A stretch of 9,596 nucleotides of DNA, from contig JASLRF010000536.1 in the NCBI GenBank assembly GCA_030744095.1, positions 1-9,596 on the forward strand, given 5' to 3'. This document shows positions 6,637-9,596 of this stretch, one piece after another. Within the stretch, counting starts at the first letter, position 1; each line of letters starts with the position of its first letter. A program made the translations under genes and the position numbers. The notes under the pieces are model-generated. The model saw only the letters and a list, made by a program, of their open reading frames with translations, did not search any database and was not told where the DNA came from. The stretch is from Pirellulaceae bacterium (GTDB lineage: Bacteria; Planctomycetota; Planctomycetia; Pirellulales; Pirellulaceae).

Positions 6637-6822
6637 TCTTCGCTTTCCTAGGCAGTTTCCCCTCGGCCGGCGGTCCTTGCGGAGTGAGAGGGCACACCGA
6701 TTTTAACGGTCGAAAATCGTCACACAAGGGCCGCAAGCTTGACCGTGGCCCCAAGGCCGGCCATAGTTTGAACTCCCCCTGACCCTGACCGTCACAATCC
6801 GAAAAACAGACTGAGCGAAGTC
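6637..6822. promoter_or_regulatory. Divergent control region between btaA and the sialidase-like gene
   Basis: This gap must carry promoters for both divergent genes. It holds a 7-bp inverted repeat, CGATTTT (6698-6704) with AAAATCG (6713-6719), loop AACGGTCG; a GGCC-CCAA-GGCC dyad (6747-6758) running into GGCCGGCC (6755-6762); a tandem CTGACCCTGACC (6779-6790); and CGTCACA twice (6718-6724 and 6790-6796). These could be regulator sites. I cannot match any of them to a known operator, including the Pho box, and no clear -35/-10 pair stands out. Confidence 0.35.
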
Positions 6823-7908
6823 ATGCAAACCTACCGTCATTGCCGTCGCAGTTCGACTATCGGAACGGCCCTTGCCTTCATCCTTGCTATTGCAGCCTCG
6901 ACCGGTGGGTTCGCAGCCGAGCAACCGGGAATTGTGTTGTCCGAATTCATTTTCAACAAAGCGGCGTTCCCGCAGTGCCACGCGTCGACAATCGCCGAAA
7001 CCAAGCAAGGTCTGGTCGTCGCCTGGTTTGGAGGCACCCGCGAAAAGAACCCCGACGTCGGCATCTGGCTATCACGATATGTTGACTCGAAGTGGACCGT
7101 ACCAGTCGAAGTCGTCAACGGCGTGCAGAACGAGTCGCTCCGGTATCCGTGCTGGAACCCAGTACTGTTCACGGCCCCTGACGGCAAACTACTGCTGTTC
7201 TACAAGGTCGGCCCAAGCCCAAGCAGTTGGTGGGGATTGTTGACCACGTCGGACGATCACGGTGAAAGCTGGGGGCCAGGTGTACGGCTGCCCGGCAGCT
7301 TTGTCGGACCTATCAAGAACAAACCCATCTTGCTGACCGATGGACGTCTGCTCTGCGGTACGAGCACAGAAGATCAAGGCTGGCGCGTACACATGGAATG
7401 GACGGCCGATCAGGGAAAATCCTGGAAGGGCACCAAGCCTTTGAATGACGGTAAGACGATGCACGCCATTCAACCCACCATTCTCGTGCATGGCGATACT
7501 CGGTTGCAGATCCTGTGTCGCGGTCGTGGGACAGGAAGAATCGTCCAAGCGAATTCAAGCGACAGTGGCAAGACCTGGTCTTCTTTGACTCTAACCGAAC
7601 TGCCAAATCCAAACTCGGGTATCGACGCCGTGACGCTCCGCGCTGGCCGCCACGTCCTGATTTACAACCATACGAAGCGCGGCCGTAGTCCGCTAAACCT
7701 GGCCGTGTCGGTCGATGGCCGGCACTGGCAGGCCGGCATTGTTCTTGAAGATAAGCCTGGTGAGTACTCCTATCCGGCGGTCATTCAGTCGGCAGATGGT
7801 TTGGTGCATGTCACCTACACGTGGAAACGAAGTCGCGTGAAACATGTCATCATCGATCCCACCCGATTGAAGTTGCGTTCGATCGAAGACGGTGTTTGGC
7901 CCGATTGA
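6823..7908 (+). CDS. Secreted sialidase-like protein with Asp boxes (BNR beta-propeller)
   Basis: Predicted exported protein of 361 residues with a six-bladed beta-propeller fold, of the predicted neuraminidase group (COG4692-like, BNR_2). Signal peptide: basic MQTYRHCRR, hydrophobic TIGTALAFILAIAA, cleavage near Ala31-Ala32. Asp boxes (S/T-x-D-x-G-x-x-W) at 143-150 (SDDHGESW), 194-201 (TADQGKSW) and 245-252 (SSDSGKTW), with a shortened one at 296-302 (SVDGRHW). Conserved-looking stretches are FPQCHASTIAET (49-60), AWFGGTREKNPDVGIWLSRY (67-86), GPIKNKPILL (162-171) and GEYSYPAVIQ (313-322). The usual sialidase Arg-Ile-Pro motif near the N-terminus is not seen, so the substrate may not be sialic acid; hydrolysis of some acidic or plant/algal sugar is possible. 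Acts in the periplasm or outside. Its start has only a weak GAG upstream. It converges with the ABC operon. Confidence 0.87.
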   Translation: MQTYRHCRRSSTIGTALAFILAIAASTGGFAAEQPGIVLSEFIFNKAAFPQCHASTIAETKQGLVVAWFGGTREKNPDVGIWLSRYVDSKWTVPVEVVNGVQNESLRYPCWNPVLFTAPDGKLLLFYKVGPSPSSWWGLLTTSDDHGESWGPGVRLPGSFVGPIKNKPILLTDGRLLCGTSTEDQGWRVHMEWTADQGKSWKGTKPLNDGKTMHAIQPTILVHGDTRLQILCRGRGTGRIVQANSSDSGKTWSSLTLTELPNPNSGIDAVTLRAGRHVLIYNHTKRGRSPLNLAVSVDGRHWQAGIVLEDKPGEYSYPAVIQSADGLVHVTYTWKRSRVKHVIIDPTRLKLRSIEDGVWPD

Positions 7909-7932
7909 CCGGGAGATCGTCGCAACACGTTC

Positions 7933-7980
7933 CGTCGTCATTGGCGCCCGTCGTTATCGGCGCCCCTTGTTATCGGCGCG
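7933..7980. repeat. Three tandem 16-bp repeats
   Basis: Three head-to-tail 16-base units: CGTCGTCATTGGCGCC (7933-7948), CGTCGTTATCGGCGCC (7949-7964) and CCTTGTTATCGGCGCG (7965-7980). Units 1 and 2 differ at two positions, units 2 and 3 at three. The array starts 24 bases after the sialidase stop and runs across the stop codon (7970-7972) of the small membrane protein gene. The self-complementary GGCGCC in units 1 and 2 (7943-7948, 7959-7964) gives a 6-bp stem with a 10-base loop, so the array may also serve as a bidirectional terminator between convergent genes. Confidence 0.75.
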
Positions 7981-8422
7981 TCGTGCCGCGAAACATCGTG
8001 CTCACCGCCAGCAACGCCGCGGCACCTCCAACGGACATCGTCAACAGTGACGGAAACGCGCTGTGTGGTGACAGGACCACTGGTCCCATAACCATGCCGA
8101 TCCCGCCTCCGATCAGGATCCCCCATCCCAGCCCGCGCGCTGGACGATGATGATACAAGCCAATTACGGCCCCCAACATCATGACCAGCACGGCGCCGCA
8201 CGCGCTGGCCTGGGCGGCTTCCGAAACTCCGATTTTGCCCTCGCCAATCGCCCGCGAAAGTGGCGCCATCAGTGCCGCGACAACGGAACAAGCCGCCATC
8301 AGAATGAATAGGGCACTGAGGGGAAAGCTGCGTCGTTCTCCGGTGGGCTCTGGCATGTCATTGTTATCACACGTCCCGGTCAGACGTGCAAGCTGTTGGC
8401 AAAGAGGCCTCTTAGTTTTCAT
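7970..8422 (-). CDS. Small membrane protein of unknown function, third gene of the ABC operon
   Basis: Predicted protein of 150 residues that I do not recognise. Four hydrophobic helices are visible: about 33-53 (FPLSALFILMAACSVVAAL), 71-91, 98-116 (glycine-rich, GWGILIGGGIGMVMG) and 124-144, with a short basic tail FRGTTRR. The ATG at 8422 lies inside the end of the ABC permease gene (11-base overlap, ATGAAAACTAA), which points to translational coupling. An alternative start is Met23 (8356), giving MPEPTGERRSFPLSALF, a more typical beginning for planctomycete membrane proteins of this kind; the first 22 residues (with Cys8 and Cys18) may then not be translated. Position after the permease suggests an accessory role with the transporter, but unrelated function is possible. 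Its 3' end lies in the tandem repeat. Confidence 0.72.
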   Translation of the reverse strand: MKTKRPLCQQLARLTGTCDNNDMPEPTGERRSFPLSALFILMAACSVVAALMAPLSRAIGEGKIGVSEAAQASACGAVLVMMLGAVIGLYHHRPARGLGWGILIGGGIGMVMGPVVLSPHSAFPSLLTMSVGGAAALLAVSTMFRGTTRR

Positions 8423-9293
8423 CGCTCGTTACATATTGCCGCCAGCGCAGAATCAGTGAAGCGGCCGTCAGCATGACCAGCGTGTAAAGAACCAAGGCAG
8501 CCACGTGGTGCCAAGCGGGCTGAGTACCAATCAAGAGCTGCACATCGTCAGGCGGTTCCCAATCCATCCAACGGAATAGCAAGTTAAACAGATGGTGCTG
8601 AACGGTGAACCGATTGATCAACGCCGGAAGATTCGAAATCACAACTTCAAAGATGAGTATGTAGGCGACAGAGACGACCATCGCGCGGCGATGAAAGAGC
8701 GTCCCGATCACCGAGTAAGCGGCGCCGTAGGCGAAACACGAAAAGCAAACCAGGCAGGCCATTACGCACCACAGTCGAAAGGGTTGGCTCACATGCAACC
8801 GGCCTGCCAACATACCGATCGTCAGGCCGAGCAGTGCCGCCGAAGCCGTCCACGCGATGCCATTGAGGTATTTTCCGATTATGGTAGCGAATTTGCCGCC
8901 CGGCCGGACAGCCAAGTAGATCCACGTGCGGCCCTCAAGCTCGGCTTGCAGCACGGGCGCCACCCATAACAACAGACCCAATAAGCAAACAACTTGTGGA
9001 ATCAAGCCGTACAACACGATCCCCAAAATCTGTTCGGGAGGTGGGGCAAAGTTCGAGTTCGTCTCCGCTTCCAGTCGATAGAGGGCCAGCAATCCGGCGG
9101 GGAACAAGACCATAATCAGCCAGGTTGCCGCGCGCGCGTCGGTGCGCGTGCGGCGCATTTCAAAACGGATGACCGTCAGGACTTGCCAAAACCACCCTTG
9201 GCTGTCGCAAACAGAGGCCGCGACTGTTTCTACCGACGGCACGTCGGACTCGGTTCCCTTCGCAGCGACGGTCGTTTCTCCTAGTGCGTTCAT
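8412..9293 (-). CDS. ABC-2-type transporter permease
   Basis: Integral membrane subunit of an ABC exporter, 293 residues. After a soluble N-terminus (about 1-55, the first 30 residues being low in conserved features) come six hydrophobic helices: about 56-72, 90-112, 139-161, 173-196, 203-226 and 262-282. The loop QAELEGRTWIYLAVRPGGK (116-134) with Glu-x-Gly-Arg-Thr matches the cytosolic coupling segment of ABC-2 permeases, followed by the second helix pair. Substrate unknown. The ATG at 9293 directly abuts the TGA of the ATPase gene (TGAATG) and has GAGG 7 bases upstream within the ATPase end, so the two subunits are co-translated. Its own stop overlaps the start of the following membrane protein gene. 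Confidence 0.9.
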   Translation of the reverse strand: MNALGETTVAAKGTESDVPSVETVAASVCDSQGWFWQVLTVIRFEMRRTRTDARAATWLIMVLFPAGLLALYRLEAETNSNFAPPPEQILGIVLYGLIPQVVCLLGLLLWVAPVLQAELEGRTWIYLAVRPGGKFATIIGKYLNGIAWTASAALLGLTIGMLAGRLHVSQPFRLWCVMACLVCFSCFAYGAAYSVIGTLFHRRAMVVSVAYILIFEVVISNLPALINRFTVQHHLFNLLFRWMDWEPPDDVQLLIGTQPAWHHVAALVLYTLVMLTAASLILRWRQYVTSDEN

Positions 9294-9596
9294 TCAGCCA
9301 CCTCGATGGACACGCAACAACGAATCAAAAAGGTTCTGCAACGACTCGTCGGTCGAATGTAGCTCGCCAATTGTGACGCCATCCTCCGCGGCCCATTGTG
9401 GCAGTCGATTGTAGATCGCCAAGGGATGACGCGTCGCCACGGTGAGCCGCTCGGCGCCGTCGAGCTCGATCGCTTCCACCACATCTTCGTCCAGCAGTCG
9501 GCGAGCCAACTCACGCGGTCGGTTACAATCGATCTGGATTCTGTTGGGTACATCGGCCAACAGTGCGTTTACCTCGTCAGCCGTTCCGGACGCCAA
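9294..9596 (-). CDS. ABC transporter ATP-binding subunit, C-terminal part (cut by the window edge)
   Basis: Only the last 100 residues are in the window; the gene continues past the right edge. They start with LASGTADEVNALLADVPNRI, the stretch that follows the H-loop in exporter ATPases (the 'G-T-x-x-E' element), then a small C-terminal domain (QIDCNRPRELARRLLDEDVV..., GAERLTVATRHPLAI) and the tail STDESLQNLFDSLL, the usual ending of ATPases paired with ABC-2 permeases. Walker A, signature and Walker B motifs lie outside. The pairing with an adjoining permease gene strengthens the call. It would power export by ATP hydrolysis on the cytoplasmic face. Confidence 0.88.
   Translation of the reverse strand: MASGTADEVNALLADVPNRIQIDCNRPRELARRLLDEDVVEAIELDGAERLTVATRHPLAIYNRLPQWAAEDGVTIGELHSTDESLQNLFDSLLRVHRGG
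9301..9304 (-). promoter_or_regulatory. Ribosome-binding site of the permease gene
   Basis: Minus-strand GAGG lies 7 bases before the permease ATG (9293), inside the last codons of the ATPase gene and just ahead of the TGAATG junction. It supports the chosen permease start and coupled translation. Confidence 0.6.

Noticed and set aside
7189..7612. Minus-strand frames opposite the sialidase-like gene
   Set aside because: The plus strand encodes regular Asp boxes throughout this stretch; the opposite frames have no motif and are shadows.
7933..7980. CRISPR array
   Set aside because: The repeats are directly adjacent with no spacers and are too short; it is a simple tandem repeat.
8592..8969. 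Plus-strand frame of 125 codons opposite the ABC permease
   Set aside because: Very rich in Arg, Gln, His and Asp, as expected for the reverse of hydrophobic codons; no start signal or domain.
1..9596. tRNA, rRNA, insertion sequence ends, integrase or phage genes
   Set aside because: I saw no tRNA-like arms, no long terminal inverted repeats and no transposase or recombinase motifs; gene content reads as ordinary chromosome.

Overview
The window looks like chromosomal DNA of a planctomycete (Pirellulales or Rhodopirellula-like). The evidence is indirect: an ECF sigma factor of the planctomycete type sits just upstream of a Hanks-type Ser/Thr kinase with a membrane segment and TPRs, there is a GT4 glycosyltransferase with an FCGSC N-terminal motif, an Asp-box sialidase-like secreted protein, and several genes with weak or absent Shine-Dalgarno sequences. 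The assignment rests on gene families and not on a marker gene.

Layout: (1) 2-112, the C-terminal tail of a plus-strand gene entering from the left, converging on the kinase. (2) 135-2398, minus strand: ECF sigma factor followed by a Ser/Thr kinase, a likely regulatory pair; two short palindromes lie just before the sigma gene. (3) 2625-4019, minus strand: GT4 glycosyltransferase, divergent from a small plus-strand FHA-domain protein (4095-4448). (4) 4590-6591, minus strand: btaA then btaB, which together make the phosphorus-free betaine lipid DGTS; the btaA start is best placed at 6591, where a GAGGAG ribosome-binding site precedes the ATG. (5) 6823-7908, plus strand: secreted sialidase-like beta-propeller with Asp boxes, divergent from btaA. 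(6) 7970-9596, minus strand: ABC exporter ATPase (C-terminal part only), ABC-2 permease and a small four-helix membrane protein, with abutting or overlapping reading frames. A 16-bp tandem repeat overlaps the end of this operon.

How the genes fit together: the sigma/kinase pair is a self-contained signalling module. btaAB is a complete two-enzyme pathway from diacylglycerol and S-adenosylmethionine to DGTS. The ABC genes form one translationally linked operon. The FHA protein is a candidate phosphothreonine reader near the kinase, but that link is only by proximity. No wholly unknown system is evident. The points most worth following are the DGTS pathway, the kinase with DFN in place of DFG, the palindromes before the sigma gene, and the tandem repeat at 7933-7980.
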